This document shows positions 49,481 through 63,871 of a DNA stretch of 64,000 bases, one piece after another. Position 1 is the stretch's first letter. Each line of letters opens with the position of its first letter. The stretch lies in NCBI GenBank assembly GCA_964057225.1, contig OZ059897.1, positions 20,150,001 to 20,214,000 of the forward strand. The letters run 5' to 3'. The stretch is from Auanema rhodensis. Taxonomy: Eukaryota; Nematoda; Chromadorea; Rhabditida; Rhabditidae. The position numbers and the translations under genes were made by a program. A model generated the notes under the pieces. It searched no databases, was not told the DNA's origin, and was given only the letters and a program-made list of their open reading frames with translations.

Positions 49481-52400
49481 AGTTTCCATGTACACTCAAC
49501 ATTGCTTCCAAAAACATTTTGACAAAAATTTTTTCGAAAAATTTCAAAATAATTTAGCAAAAAGTAGATGTTTTTAGATTCCTTTTTTCAAGGCAAAGAC
49601 GATGGACAATGTTATTCAACGAAAAAATTAATTCTTCAGGGTGAAAATCGAGGATATAAGTGTGAACTTATATCAGTTGATATCTCGGTGCATTTTTAAG
49701 CTAGCGCAAATCTGATAACACAGATCGACGCAGCTTAAAAATCCGCATCGAATGCACTATACTACATTGAGAAACGCTTAATACAAAAATTAGTTATGAT
49801 CGTTTGAAAAATGATGCATTAGTGTATGTTGAGTTTCCATGTACACTCAACATTGCTTCCAAAAACATTTTGACAAAAATTTTTTCGAAAAATTTCAAAA
49901 TAATTTAGCAAAAAGTAGATGTTTTTAGATTCCTTTTTTCAAGGCGAAGACGATGGACAATGTTATTCAACGAAAAAATTAATTCTTCAGGGTGAAAATC
50001 GAGGATATAAGTGTGAACTTATATCAGTTGATATCTCGGTACATTTTTAAGCTAGCGCAAATCTGATAACACAGATCGACGCAGCTTAAAAATCCGCATC
50101 GAATGCACTATACTACATGGAAGAACGCTTAATACAAAAATTAGTTATGATCGTTTGAAAAATGATGCATTAGTGTATGTTGAGTTTCCATGTACACTCA
50201 ACATTGCTTCCAAAAACATTTTGACAAAAATTTTTTCGAAAAATTTCAAAATAATTTAGCAAAAAGTAGATGTTTTTAGATTCCTTTTTTCAAGGCAAAG
50301 ACGATGAACAATGTTATTCAACGAAAAAATTAATTCTTCAGGCTGAAAATCGAGCATATAAGTGTAAACTTATATCAGTTGATATCTCGGTGCATTTTTA
50401 AGCTAGCGCAAATCTGATAACACAGATCGACGCAGCTTAAAAATCCGCATCGAATGCACTATACTACATTGAGAAACGCTTAATACAAAAATTAGTTATG
50501 ATCGTTTGAAAAATGATGCATTAGTGTATGTTGAGTTTCCATGTACACTCAACATTGCTTCCAAAAACATTTTGACAAAAATTTTTTCGAAAAATTTCAA
50601 AATAATTTAGCAAAAAGTAGATGTTTTTAGATTTCTTTTTGCAAGGCAAAGACGATGGACAATGTTATTTAACGAAAAAATTAATTCTTCAGGGTGAAAA
50701 TCGAGGATAAAAGTGTAAACTTATATCAGTTGATATCTCGGTGCATTTTTAAGCTAGCGCAAATCTGATAACACAGATCGACGCAGCTTAAAAATCCGCA
50801 TCGAATGCACTATACTACATTGAGAAACGCTTAATACAAAAATTAGTTATGATCGTTTGAAAAATGATGCATTAGTGTATGTTGAGTTTCCATGTACACT
50901 CAACATTGCTTCCAAAAACATTTTGACAAAAATTTTTTCGAAAAATTTCAAAATAATTTAGCAAAAAGTAGATGTTTTTAGATTCCTTTTTTCAAGGCGA
51001 AGACGATGGACAATGTTATTCAACGAAAAAATTAATTCTTCAGGGTGAAAATCGAGGATATAAGTGTGAACTTATATCAGTTGATATCTCGGTACATTTT
51101 TAAGCTAGCGCAAATCTGATAACACAGATCGACGCAGCTTAAAAATCCGCATCGAATGCACTATACTACATGGAAGAACGCTTAATACAAAAATTAGTTA
51201 TGATCGTTTGAAAAATGATGCATTAGTGTATGTTGAGTTTCCATGTGCACTCAACATTGCTTCCAAAAACATTTTGACAAAAATTTTTTCGAAAAATTTC
51301 AAAATAATTTAGCAAAAAGTAGATGTTTTTAGATTCCTTTTTTCAAGGCGAAGACGATGGACAATGTTATTCAACGAAAAAATTAATTCTTCAGGGTGAA
51401 AATCGAGGATATAAGTGTGAACTTATATCAGTTGATATCTCGGTACATTTTTAAGCTAGCGCAAATCTGATAACACAGATCGACGCAGCTTAAAAATCCG
51501 CATCGAATGCACTATACTACATGGAAGAACGCTTAATACAAAAATTAGTTATGATCGTTTGAAAAATGATGCATTAGTGTATGTTGAGTTTCCATGTACA
51601 CTCAACATTGCTTCCAAAAACATTTTGACAAAAATTTTTTCGAAAAATTTCAAAATAATTTAGCAAAAAGTAGATGTTTTTAGATTCCTTTTTTCAAGGC
51701 AAAGACGATGGACAATGTTATTCAACGAAAAAATTATTTCTTCAGGGTGAAAATCGAGGATATAAGTGTGAACTTATATCAGTTGATATATCGGTGCATT
51801 TTTAAGCTAGCGCAAATCTGATAACACAGATCGACGCAGCTTAAAAATCCGCATCGAATGCACTATACTACATTAAGAAACGCTTAATACAAAAATTAGT
51901 TATGATCGTTTGAAAAATGATGCATTAGTGTATGTTGAGTTTCCATGTACACTCAACATTGCTTCCAAAAACATTTTGACAAAAATTTTTTCGAAAAATT
52001 TCAAAATAATTTAGCAAAAAGTAGATGTTTTTAGATTCCTTTTTTCAAGGCAAAGACGATGGACAATGTTATTCAACGAAAAAATTAATTCTTCAGGGTG
52101 AAAATCGAGGATATAAGTGTGAACTTATATCAGTTGATATCTCGGTACATTTTTAAGCTAGCGCAAATCTGATAACACAGATCGACGCAGCTTAAAAATC
52201 CGCATCGAATGCACTATACTACATGGAAGAACGCTTAATACAAAAATTAGTTATGATCGTTTGAAAAATGATGCATTAGTGTATGTTGAGTTTCCATGTA
52301 CACTCAACATTGCTTCCAAAAACATTTTGACAAAAATTTTTTCGAAAAATTTCAAAATAATTTAGCAAAAAGTAGATGTTTTTAGATTCCTTTTTTCAAG

Positions 52401-53341
52401 GCAAAGACGATGGACAATGTTATTCAACGAAAAAATTATTTCTTCAGGGTGAAAATCGAGGATATAAGTGTGAACTTATATCAGTTGATATATCGGTGCA
52501 TTTTTAAGCTAGCGCAAATCTGATAACACAGACCGACGCAGCTTAAAAATCCGCATCGAATGCACTATACTACATTAAGAAACGCTTAATACAAAAATTA
52601 GTTATGATCGTTTGAAAAATGATGCATTAGTGTATGTTGAGTTTCCATGTACACTCAACATTGCTTCCAAAAACATTTTGACAAAAATTTTTTCGAAAAA
52701 TTTCAAAATAATTTAGCAAAAAGTAGATGTTTTTAGATTCCTTTTTTCAAGGCGAAGACGATGGACAATGTTATTCAACGAAAAAATTAATTCTTCAGGG
52801 TGAAAATCGAGGATATAAGTGTGAACTTATATCAGTTGATATCTCGGTACATTTTTAAGCTAGCGCAAATCTGATAACACAGATCGACGCAGCTTAAAAA
52901 TCCGCATCGAATGCACTATACTACATGGAAGAACGCTTAATACAAAAATTAGTTATGATCGTTTGAAAAATGATGCATTAGTGTATGTTGAGTTTCCATG
53001 TACACTCAACATTGCTTCCAAAAACATTTTGACAAAAATTTTTTCGAAAAATTTCAAAATAATTTAGCAAAAAGTAGATGTTTTTAGATTCCTTTTTTCA
53101 AGGCAAAGACGATGGACAATGTTATTCAACGAAAAAATTATTTCTTCAGGGTGAAAATCGAGGATATAAGTGTGAACTTATATCAGTTGATATATCGGTG
53201 CATTTTTAAGCTAGCGCAAATCTGATAACACAGATCGACGCAGCTTAAAAATCCGCATCGAATGCACTATACTACATTAAGAAACGCTTAATACAAAAAT
53301 TAGTTATGATCGTTTGAAAAATGATGCATTAGTGTATGTTG
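49481..53341 (+). repeat. X-A-Y-Z cassette unit, copy 1 (11 monomers, 3861 bp)
   Basis: Order X-A-Y-Z-A-A-B-A'-B-A-B. X (49481) has AATTC, C204, G210 and a TTGAG tail. Y (50183) has GATGAACAATG and GTAAAC, with private CAGGCTG and GAGCATAT. Z (50534) has TTTAAC and GATAAAAGTGTAAAC, with private TTTTTGCAAGG. The next X-A-Y-Z begins 3861 bp later. A singleton CAGACCGACG lies near 52530. Confidence 0.8.
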
Positions 53342-56300
53342 AGTTTCCATGTACACTCAACATTGCTTCCAAAAACATTTTGACAAAAATTTTTTCGAAA
53401 AATTTCAAAATAATTTAGCAAAAAGTAGATGTTTTTAGATTCCTTTTTTCAAGGCGAAGACGATGAACAATGTTATTCAACGAAAAAATTAATTCTTCAG
53501 GGTGAAAATCGAGGATATAAGTGTGAACTTATATCAGTTGATATCTCGGTGCATTTTTAAGCTAGCGCAAATCTGATAACACAGATCGACGCAGCTTAAA
53601 AATCCGCATCGAATGCACTATACTACATTGAGAAACGCTTAATACAAAAATTAGTTATGATCGTTTGAAAAATGATGCATTAGTGTATGTTGAGTTTCCA
53701 TGTACACTCAACATTGCTTCCAAAAACATTTTGACAAAAATTTTTTCGAAAAATTTCAAAATAATTTAGCAAAAAGTAGATGTTTTTAGATTCCTTTTTT
53801 CAAGGCGAAGACGATGGACAATGTTATTCAACGAAAAAATTAATTCTTCAGGGTGAAAATCGAGGATATAAGTGTGAACTTATATCAGTTGATATCTCGG
53901 TACATTTTTAAGCTAGCGCAAATCTGATAACACAGATCGACGCAGCTTAAAAATCCGCATCGAATGCACTATACTACATGGAAGAACGCTTAATACAAAA
54001 ATTAGTTATGATCGTTTGAAAAATGATGCATTAGTGTATGTTGAGTTTCCATGTACACTCAACATTGCTTCCAAAAACATTTTGACAAAAATTTTTTCGA
54101 AAAATTTCAAAATAATTTAGCAAAAAGTAGATGTTTTTAGATTCCTTTTTTCAAGGCAAAGACGATGAACAATGTTATTCAACGAAAAAATTAATTCTTC
54201 AGGGTGAAAATCGAGGATATAAGTGTAAACTTATATCAGTTGATATCTCGGTGCATTTTTAAGCTAGCGCAAATCTGATAACACAGATCGACGCAGCTTA
54301 AAAATCCGCATCGAATGCACTATACTACATTAAGAAACGCTTAATACAAAAATTAGTTATGATCGTTTGAAAAATGATGCATTAGTGTATGTTGAGTTTC
54401 CATGTACACTCAACATTGCTTCCAAAAACATTTTGACAAAAATTTTTTCGAAAAATTTCAAAATAATTTAGCAAAAAGTAGATGTTTTTAGATTCCTTTT
54501 TTCAAGGCAAAGACGATGGACAATGTTATTTAACGAAAAAATTAATTCTTCAGGGTGAAAATCGAGGATAAAAGTGTAAACTTATATCAGTTGATATCTC
54601 GGTGCATTTTTAAGCTAGCGCAAATCTGATAACACAGATCGACGCAGCTTAAAAATCCGCATCGAATGCACTATACTACATTGAGAAACGCTTAATACAA
54701 AAATTAGTTATGATCGTTTGAAAAATGATGCATTAGTGTATGTTGAGTTTCCATGTACACTCAACATTGCTTCCAAAAACATTTTGACAAAAATTTTTTC
54801 GAAAAATTTCAAAATAATTTAGCAAAAAGTAGATGTTTTTAGATTCCTTTTTTCAAGGCGAAGACGATGGACAATGTTATTCAACGAAAAAATTAATTCT
54901 TCAGGGTGAAAATCGAGGATATAAGTGTGAACTTATATCAGTTGATATCTCGGTACATTTTTAAGCTAGCGCAAATCTGATAACACAGATCGACGCAGCT
55001 TAAAAATCCGCATCGAATGCACTTTACTACATGGAAGAACGCTTAATACAAAAATTAGTTATGATCGTTTGAAAAATGATGCATTAGTGTATGTTGAGTT
55101 TCCATGTACACTCAACATTGCTTCCAAAAACATTTTGACAAAAATTTTTTCGAAAAATTTCAAAATAATTTAGCAAAAAGTAGATGTTTTTAGATTCCTT
55201 TTTTCAAGGCGAAGACGATGGACAATGTTATTCAACGAAAAAATTAATTCTTCAGGGTGAAAATCGAGGATATAAGTGTGAACTTATATCAGTTGATATC
55301 TCGGTACATTTTTAAGCTAGCGCAAATCTGATAACACAGATCGACGCAGCTTAAAAATCCGCATCGAATGCACTATACTACATGGAAGAACGCTTAATAC
55401 AAAAATTAGTTATGATCGTTTGAAAAATGATGCATTAGTGTATGTTGAGTTTCCATGTACACTCAACATTGCTTCCAAAAACATTTTGACAAAAATTTTT
55501 TCGAAAAATTTCAAAATAATTTAGCAAAAAGTAGATGTTTTTAGATTCCTTTTTTCAAGGCAAAGACGATGGACAATGTTATTCAACGAAAAAATTATTT
55601 CTTCAGGGTGAAAATCGAGGATATAAGTGTGAACTTATATCAGTTGATATATCGGTGCATTTTTAAGCTAGCGCAAATCTGATAACACAGATCGACGCAG
55701 CTTAAAAATCCGCATCGAATGCACTATACTACATTAAGAAACGCTTAATACAAAAATTAGTTATGATCGTTTGAAAAATGATGCATTAGTGTATGTTGAG
55801 TTTCCATGTACACTCAACATTGCTTCCAAAAACATTTTGACAAAAATTTTTTCGAAAAATTTCAAAATAATTTAGCAAAAAGTAGATGTTTTTAGATTCC
55901 TTTTTTCAAGGCGAAGACGATGGACAATGTTATTCAACGAAAAAATTAATTCTTCAGGGTGAAAATCGAGGATATAAGTGTGAACTTATATCAGTTGATA
56001 TCTCGGTACATTTTTAAGCTAGCGCAAATCTGATAACACAGATCGACGCAGCTTAAAAATCCGCATCGAATGCACTATACTACATGGAAGAACGCTTAAT
56101 ACAAAAATTAGTTATGATCGTTTGAAAAATGATGCATTAGTGTATGTTGAGTTTCCATGTACACTCAACATTGCTTCCAAAAACATTTTGACAAAAATTT
56201 TTTCGAAAAATTTCAAAATAATTTAGCAAAAAGTAGATGTTTTTAGATTCCTTTTTTCAAGGCAAAGACGATGGACAATGTTATTCAACGAAAAAATTAT

Positions 56301-56851
56301 TTCTTCAGGGTGAAAATCGAGGATATAAGTGTGAACTTATATCAGTTGATATCTCGGTACATTTTTAAGCTAGCGCAAATCTGATAACACAGATCGACGC
56401 AGCTTAAAAATCCGCATCGAATGCACTATACTACATGGAAGAACGCTTAATACAAAAATTAGTTATGATCGTTTGAAAAATGATGCATTAGTGTATGTTG
56501 AGTTTCCATGTACACTCAACATTGCTTCCAAAAACATTTTGACAAAAATTTTTTCGAAAAATTTCAAAATAATTTAGCAAAAAGTAGATGTTTTTAGATT
56601 CCTTTTTTCAAGGCAAAGACGATGGACAATGTTATTCAACGAAAAAATTATTTCTTCAGGGTGAAAATCGAGGATATAAGTGTGAACTTATATCAGTTGA
56701 TATATCGGTGCATTTTTAAGCTAGCGCAAATCTGATAACACAGATCGACGCAGCTTAAAAATCCGCATCGAATGCACTATACTACATCAAGAAACGCTTA
56801 ATACAAAAATTAGTTATGATCGTTTGAAAAATGATGCATTAGTGTATGTTG
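53342..56851 (+). repeat. X-A-Y-Z cassette unit, copy 2 (10 monomers, 3510 bp)
   Basis: Order X-A-Y-Z-A-A-B-A-C-B. X (53342) additionally has G115 and GATGAACAATG, Y (54044) has GTAAAC with a TTAAG tail, and Z (54395) has GATAAAAGTGTAAAC. One monomer shorter than copy 1, as unequal exchange would produce. Confidence 0.8.
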
Positions 56852-59308
56852 AGTTTCCATGTACACTCAACATTGCTTCCAAAAACATTTTGACAAAAAT
56901 TTTTTCGAAAAATTTCAAAATAATTTAGCAAAAAGTAGATGTTTTTAGATTCCTTTTTTCAAGGCGAAGACGATGGACAATGTTATTCAACGAAAAAATT
57001 AATTCTTCAGGGTGAAAATCGAGGATATAAGTGTGAACTTATATCAGTTGATATCTCGGTGCATTTTTAAGCTAGCGCAAATCTGATAACACAGATCGAC
57101 GCAGCTTAAAAATCCGCATCGAATGCACTATACTACATTGAGAAACGCTTAATACAAAAATTAGTTATGATCGTTTGAAAAATGATGCATTAGTGTATGT
57201 TGAGTTTCCATGTTCACTCAACATTGCTTCCAAAAACATTTTGACAAAAATTTTTTCGAAAAATTTCAAGATAATTTAGCAAAAAGTAGATGTTTTTAGA
57301 TTCCTTTTTTCAAGGCGAAGACGATGGACAATGTTATTCAACGAAAAAATTAATTCTTCAGGGTGAAAATCGAGGATATAAGTGTGAACTTATATCAGTT
57401 GATATCTCGGTACATTTTTAAGCTAGCGCAAATCTGATAACACAGATCGACGTAGCTTAAAAATCCGCATCGAATGCACTATACAACATGGAAGAACGCT
57501 TAATACAAAAATTAGTTATGATCGTTTGAAAAATGATGCATTAGTGTATGTTGAGTTTCCATGTACACTCAACATTGCTTCCAAAAACATTTTGACAAAA
57601 ATTTTTTCGAAAAATTTCAAAATAATTTAGCAAAAAGTAGATGTTTTTAGATTCCTTTTTTCAAGGCAAAGACGATGAACAATGTTATTCAACGAAAAAA
57701 TTAATTCTTCAGGGTGAAAATCGAGGATATAAGTGTGAACTTATATCAGTTGATATATCGGTGCATTTTTAAGCTAGCGCAAATCTGATAACACAGATCG
57801 ACGCAGCTTAAAAATCCGCATCGAATGCACTATACTACATTAAGAAACGCTTAATACAAAAATTAGTTATGATCGTTTGAAAAATGATGCATTAGTGTAT
57901 GTTGAGTTTCCATGTACACTCAACATTGCTTCCAAAAACATTTTGACAAAAATTTTTTCGAAAAATTTCAAAATAATTTAGCAAAAAGTAGATGTTTTTA
58001 GATTCCTTTTTTCAAGGCAAAGACGATGGACAATGTTATTTAACGAAAAAATTAATTCTTCAGGGTGAAAATCGAGGATAAAAGTGTAAACTTATATCAG
58101 TTGATATCTCGGTGCATTTTTAAGCTAGCGCAAATCTGATAACACAGATCGACGCAGCTTAAAAATCCGCATCGAATGCACTATACTACATTGAGAAACG
58201 CTTAATACAAAAATTAGTTATGATCGTTTGAAAAATGATGCATTAGTGTATGTTGAGTTTCCATGTACACTCAACATTGCTTCCAAAAACATTTTGACAA
58301 AAATTTTTTCGAAAAATTTCAAAATAATTTAGCAAAAAGTAGATGTTTTTAGATTCCTTTTTTCAAGGCGAAGACGATGGACAATGTTATTCAACGAAAA
58401 AATTAATTCTTCAGGGTGAAAATCGAGGATATAAGTGTGAACTTATATCAGTTGATATCTCGGTACATTTTTAAGCTAGCGCAAATCTGATAACACAGAT
58501 CGACGCAGCTTAAAAATCCGCATCGAATGCACTATACTACATGGAAGAACGCTTAATACAAAAATTAGTTATGATCGTTTGAAAAATGATGCATTAGTGT
58601 ATGTTGAGTTTCCATGTACACTCAACATTGCTTCCAAAAACATTTTGACAAAAATTTTTTCGAAAAATTTCAAAATAATTTAGCAAAAAGTAGATGTTTT
58701 TAGATTCCTTTTTTCAAGGCAAAGACGATGGACAATGTTATTCAACGAAAAAATTATTTCTTCAGGGTGAAAATCGAGGATATAAGTGTGAACTTATATC
58801 AGTTGATATATCGGTGCATTTTTAAGCTAGCGCAAATCTGATAACACAGATCGACGCAGCTTAAAAATCCGCATCGAATGCACTATACTACATTAAGAAA
58901 CGCTTAATACAAAACTTAGTTATGATCGTTTGAAAAATGATGCATTAGTGTATGTTGAGTTTCCATGTACACTCAACATTGCTTCCAAAAACATTTTGAC
59001 AAAAATTTTTTCGAAAAATTTCAAGATAATTTAGCAAAAAATAGATGTTTTTAGATTCCTTTTTTTAAGGCAAAGACGATGGACAATGTTATTCAACGAA
59101 AAAATTATTTCTTCAGGGTGAAAATCGAGGATATAAGTGTGAACTTATATCAGTTGATATCTCGGTACATTTTTAAGCTAGCGCAAATCTGATAACACAG
59201 ATCGACGCAGCTTAAAAATCCGCATCGAATGCACTATACTACATGGAAGAACGCTTAATACAAAAATTAGTTATGATCGTTTGAAAAATGATGCATTAGT
59301 GTATGTTG
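56852..59308 (+). repeat. X-A-Y-Z cassette unit, copy 3 (7 monomers then drift)
   Basis: Order X (56852), A with G68 (57203), Y-like (57554, GATGAACAATG but A204), Z (57905), A, B, C* (58958). The A unit has private changes TGTTCACTC, GACGTAGC and TACAACATGG. After Z only one A follows before B, so the order departs from copies 1 and 2. Confidence 0.75.
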
Positions 59309-61063
59309 AGTTTCCATGTACACTCAACATTGCTTCCAAAAACATTTTGACAAAAATTTTTTCGAAAAATTTCAAAATAATTTAGCAAAAAGTAGATGTT
59401 TTTAGATTCCTTTTTTCAAGGCGAAGACGATGGACAATGTTATTCAACGAAAAAATTAATTCTTCAGGGTGAAAATCGAGGATATAAGTGTGAACTTATA
59501 TCAGTTGATATCTCGGTACATTTTTAAGCTAGCGCAAATCTGATAACACAGATCGACGCAGCTTAAAAATCCGCATCGAATGCACTATACTACATGGAAG
59601 AACGCTTAATACAAAAATTAGTTATGATCGTTTGAAAAATGATGCATTAGTGTATGTTGAGTTTCCATGTACACTCAACATTGCTTCCAAAAACATTTTG
59701 ACAAAAATTTTTTCGAAAAATTTCAAAATAATTTAGCAAAAAGTAAATGTTTTTAGATTCCTTTTTTCAAGGCAAAGACGATGGACAATGTTATTCAACG
59801 AAAAAATTATTTCTTCAGGGTGAAAATCGAGGATATAAGTGTGAACTTATATCAGTTGATATATCGGTGCATTTTTAAGCTAGCGCAAATCTGATAACAC
59901 AGATCGACGCAGCTTAAAAATCCGCATCGAATGCACTATACTACATTAAGAAACGCTTAATACAAAAATTAGTTATGATCGTTTGAAAAATGATGCATTA
60001 GTGTATGTTGAGTTTCCATGTACACTCAACATTGCTTCCAAAAACATTTTGACAAAAATTTTTTCGAAAAATTTCAAAATAATTTAGCAAAAAGTAGATG
60101 TTTTTAGATTCCTTTTTTCAAGGCGAAGACGATGGACAATGTTATTCAACGAAAAAATTAATTCTTCAGGGTGAAAATCGAGGATATAAGTGTGAACTTA
60201 TATCAGTTGATATCTCGGTACATTTTTAAGCTAGCGCAAATCTGATAACACAGATCGACGCAGCTTAAAAATCCGCATCGAATGCACTATACTACATGGA
60301 AGAACGCTTAATACAAAAATTAGTTATGATCGTTTGAAAAATGATGCATTAGTGTATGTTGAGTTTCCATGTACACTCAACATTGCTTCCAAAAACATTT
60401 TGACAAAAATTTTTTCGAAAAATTTCAAAATAATTTAGCAAAAAGTAGATGTTTTTAGATTCCTTTTTTCAAGGCAAAGACGATGGACAATGTTATTCAA
60501 CGAAAAAATTATTTCTTCAGGGTGAAAATCGAGGATATAAGTGTGAACTTATATCAGTTGATATATCGGTGCATTTTTAAGCTAGCGCAAATCTGATAAC
60601 ACAGATCGACGCAGCTTAAAAATCCGCATCGAATGCACTATACTACATGGAAGAACGCTTAATACAAAAATTAGTTATGATCGTTTGAAAAATGATGCAT
60701 TAGTGTATGTTGAGTTTCCATGTACACTCAACATTGCTTCCAAAAACATTTTGACAAAAATTTTTTCGAAAAATTTCAAAATAATTTAGCAAAAAGTAGA
60801 TGTTTTTAGATTCCTTTTTTCAAGGCAAAGACGATGAACAATGTTATTCAACGAAAAAATTAATTCTTCAGGGTGAAAATCGAGGATATAAGTGTGAACT
60901 TATATCAGTTGATATATCGGTGCATTTTTAAGCTAGCGCAAATCTGATAACACAGATCGACGCAGCTTAAAAATCCGCATCGAATGCACTATACTACATG
61001 GAAGAACGCTTAATACAAAAATTAGTTATGATCGTTTGAAAAATGATGCATTAGTGTATGTTG
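59309..61063 (+). repeat. Five-monomer unit, copy 1 (1755 bp)
   Basis: Order A, B with AAGTAAATG (59660), A, B with an A tail (60362), and a GATGAACAATG/A204/A-tail mosaic (60713). The marker AAGTAAATG recurs 1755 bp (five monomers) later. Confidence 0.7.
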
Positions 61064-62467
61064 AGTTTCCATGTACACTCAACATTGCTTCCAAAAACAT
61101 TTTGACAAAAATTTTTTCGAAAAATTTCAAAATAATTTAGCAAAAAGTAGATGTTTTTAGATTCCTTTTTTCAAGGCGAAGACGATGGACAATGTTATTC
61201 AACGAAAAAATTAATTCTTCAGGGTGAAAATCGAGGATATAAGTGTGAACTTATATCAGTTGATATCTCGGTACATTTTTAAGCTAGCGCAAATCTGATA
61301 ACACAGATCGACGCAGCTTAAAAATCCGCATCGAATGCACTATACTACATGGAAGAACGCTTAATACAAAAATTAGTTATGATCGTTTGAAAAATGATGC
61401 ATTAGTGTATGTTGAGTTTCCATGTACACTCAACATTGCTTCCAAAAACATTTTGACAAAAATTTTTTCGAAAAATTTCAAAATAATTTAGCAAAAAGTA
61501 AATGTTTTTAGATTCCTTTTTTCAAGGCAAAGACGATGGACAATGTTATTCAACGAAAAAATTATTTCTTCAGGGTGAAAATCGAGGATATAAGTGTGAA
61601 CTTATATCAGTTGATATATCGGTGCATTTTTAAGCTAGCGCAAATCTGATAACACAGATCGACGCAGCTTAAAAATCCGCATCGAATGCACTATACTACA
61701 TTAAGAAACGCTTAATACAAAAATTAGTTATGATCGTTTGAAAAATGATGCATTAGTGTATGTTGAGTTTCCATGTACACTCAACATTGCTTCCAAAAAC
61801 ATTTTGACAAAAATTTTTTCGAAAAATTTCAAAATAATTTAGCAAAAAGTAGATGTTTTTAGATTCCTTTTTTCAAGGCGAAGACGATGGACAATGTTAT
61901 TCAACGAAAAAATTAATTCTTCAGGGTGAAAATCGAGGATATAAGTGTGAACTTATATCAGTTGATATCTCGGTACATTTTTAAGCTAGCGCAAATCTGA
62001 TAACACAGATCGACGCAGCTTAAAAATCCGCATCGAATGCACTATACTACATGGAAGAACGCTTAATACAAAAATTAGTTATGATCGTTTGAAAAATGAT
62101 GCATTAGTGTATGTTGAGTTTCCATGTACACTCAACATTGCTTCCAAAAACATTTTGACAAAAATTTTTTCGAAAAATTTCAAAATAATTTAGCAAAAAG
62201 TAGATGTTTTTAGATTCCTTTTTTCAAGGCAAAGACGATGGACAATGTTATTCAACGAAAAAATTATTTCTTCAGGGTGAAAATCGAGGATATAAGTGTG
62301 AACTTATATCAGTTGATATATCGGTGCATTTTTAAGCTAGCGCAAATCTGATAACACAGATCGACGCAGCTTAAAAATCCGCATCGAATGCACTATACTA
62401 CATTAAGAAACGCTTAATACAAAAATTAGTTATGATCGTTTGAAAAATGATGCATTAGTGTATGTTG
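61064..62467 (+). repeat. Five-monomer unit, copy 2 (four monomers kept)
   Basis: Order A, B with AAGTAAATG (61415), A, B (62117). The fourth unit has a normal B tail and the fifth position is a D (62468), so only the first three monomers match copy 1 fully. Confidence 0.65.
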
Positions 62468-63871
62468 AGTTTCCATGTACACTCAACATTGCTTCCAAAA
62501 ACATTTTGACAAAAATTTTTTCGAAAAATTTCAAAATAATTTAGCAAAAAGTAGATGTTTTTAGATTCCTTTTTTCAAGGCAAAGACGATGGACAATGTT
62601 ATTCAACGAAAAAATTAATTCTTCAGGGTGAAAATCGAGGATATAAGTGTGAACTTATATCAGTTGATATATCGGTGCATTTTTAAGCTAGCGCAAATCT
62701 GATAACACAGATCGACGCAGCTTAAAAATCCGCATCGAATGCACTATACTACATTAAGAAACGCTTAATACAAAAATTAGTTATGATCGTTTGAAAAATG
62801 ATGCATTAGTGTATGTTGAGTTTCCATGTACACTCAACATTGCTTCCAAAAACATTTTGACAAAAATTTTTTCGAAAAATTTCAAAATAATTTAGCAAAA
62901 AGTAGATGTTTTTAGATTCCTTTTTTCAAGGCAAAGACGATGGACAATGTTATTCAACGAAAAAATTATTTCTTCAGGGTGAAAATCGAGGATATAAGTG
63001 TGAACTTATATCAGTTGATATATCGGTGCATTTTTAAGCTAGCGCAAATCTGATAACACAGATCGACGCAGCTTAAAAATCCGCATCGAATGCACTATAC
63101 TACATTAAGAAACGCTTAATACAAAAATTAGTTATGATCGTTTGAAAAATGATGCATTAGTGTATGTTGAGTTTCCATGTACACTCAACATTGCTTCCAA
63201 AAACATTTTGACAAAAATTTTTTCGAAAAATTTCAAAATAATTTAGCAAAAAGTAGATGTTTTTAGATTCCTTTTTTCAAGGCGAAGACGATGGACAATG
63301 TTATTCAACGAAAAAATTAATTCTTCAGGGTGAAAATCGAGGATATAAGTGTGAACTTATATCAGTTGATATCTCGGTACATTTTTAAGCTAGCGCAAAT
63401 CTGATAACACAGATCGACGCAGCTTAAAAATCCGCATCGAATGCACTATACTACATGGAAGAACGCTTAATACAAAAATTAGTTATGATCGTTTGAAAAA
63501 TGATGCATTAGTGTATGTTGAGTTTCCATGTACACTCAACATTGCTTCCAAAAACATTTTGACAAAAATTTTTTCGAAAAATTTCAAAATAATTTAGCAA
63601 AAAGTAGATGTTTTTAGATTCCTTTTTTCAAGGCAAAGACGATGGACAATGTTATTCAACGAAAAAATTATTTCTTCAGGGTGAAAATCGAGGATATAAG
63701 TGTGAACTTATATCAGTTGATATATCGGTGCATTTTTAAGCTAGCGCAAATCTGATAACACAGATCGACGCAGCTTAAAAATCCGCATCGAATGCACTAT
63801 ACTACATTAAGAAACGCTTAATACAAAAATTAGTTATGATCGTTTGAAAAATGATGCATTAGTGTATGTTG
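62468..63871 (+). repeat. D-B-A-B terminal run (4 monomers)
   Basis: D (62468), B (62819), A (63170), B (63521). Ordinary types with no private marker seen. Confidence 0.8.
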
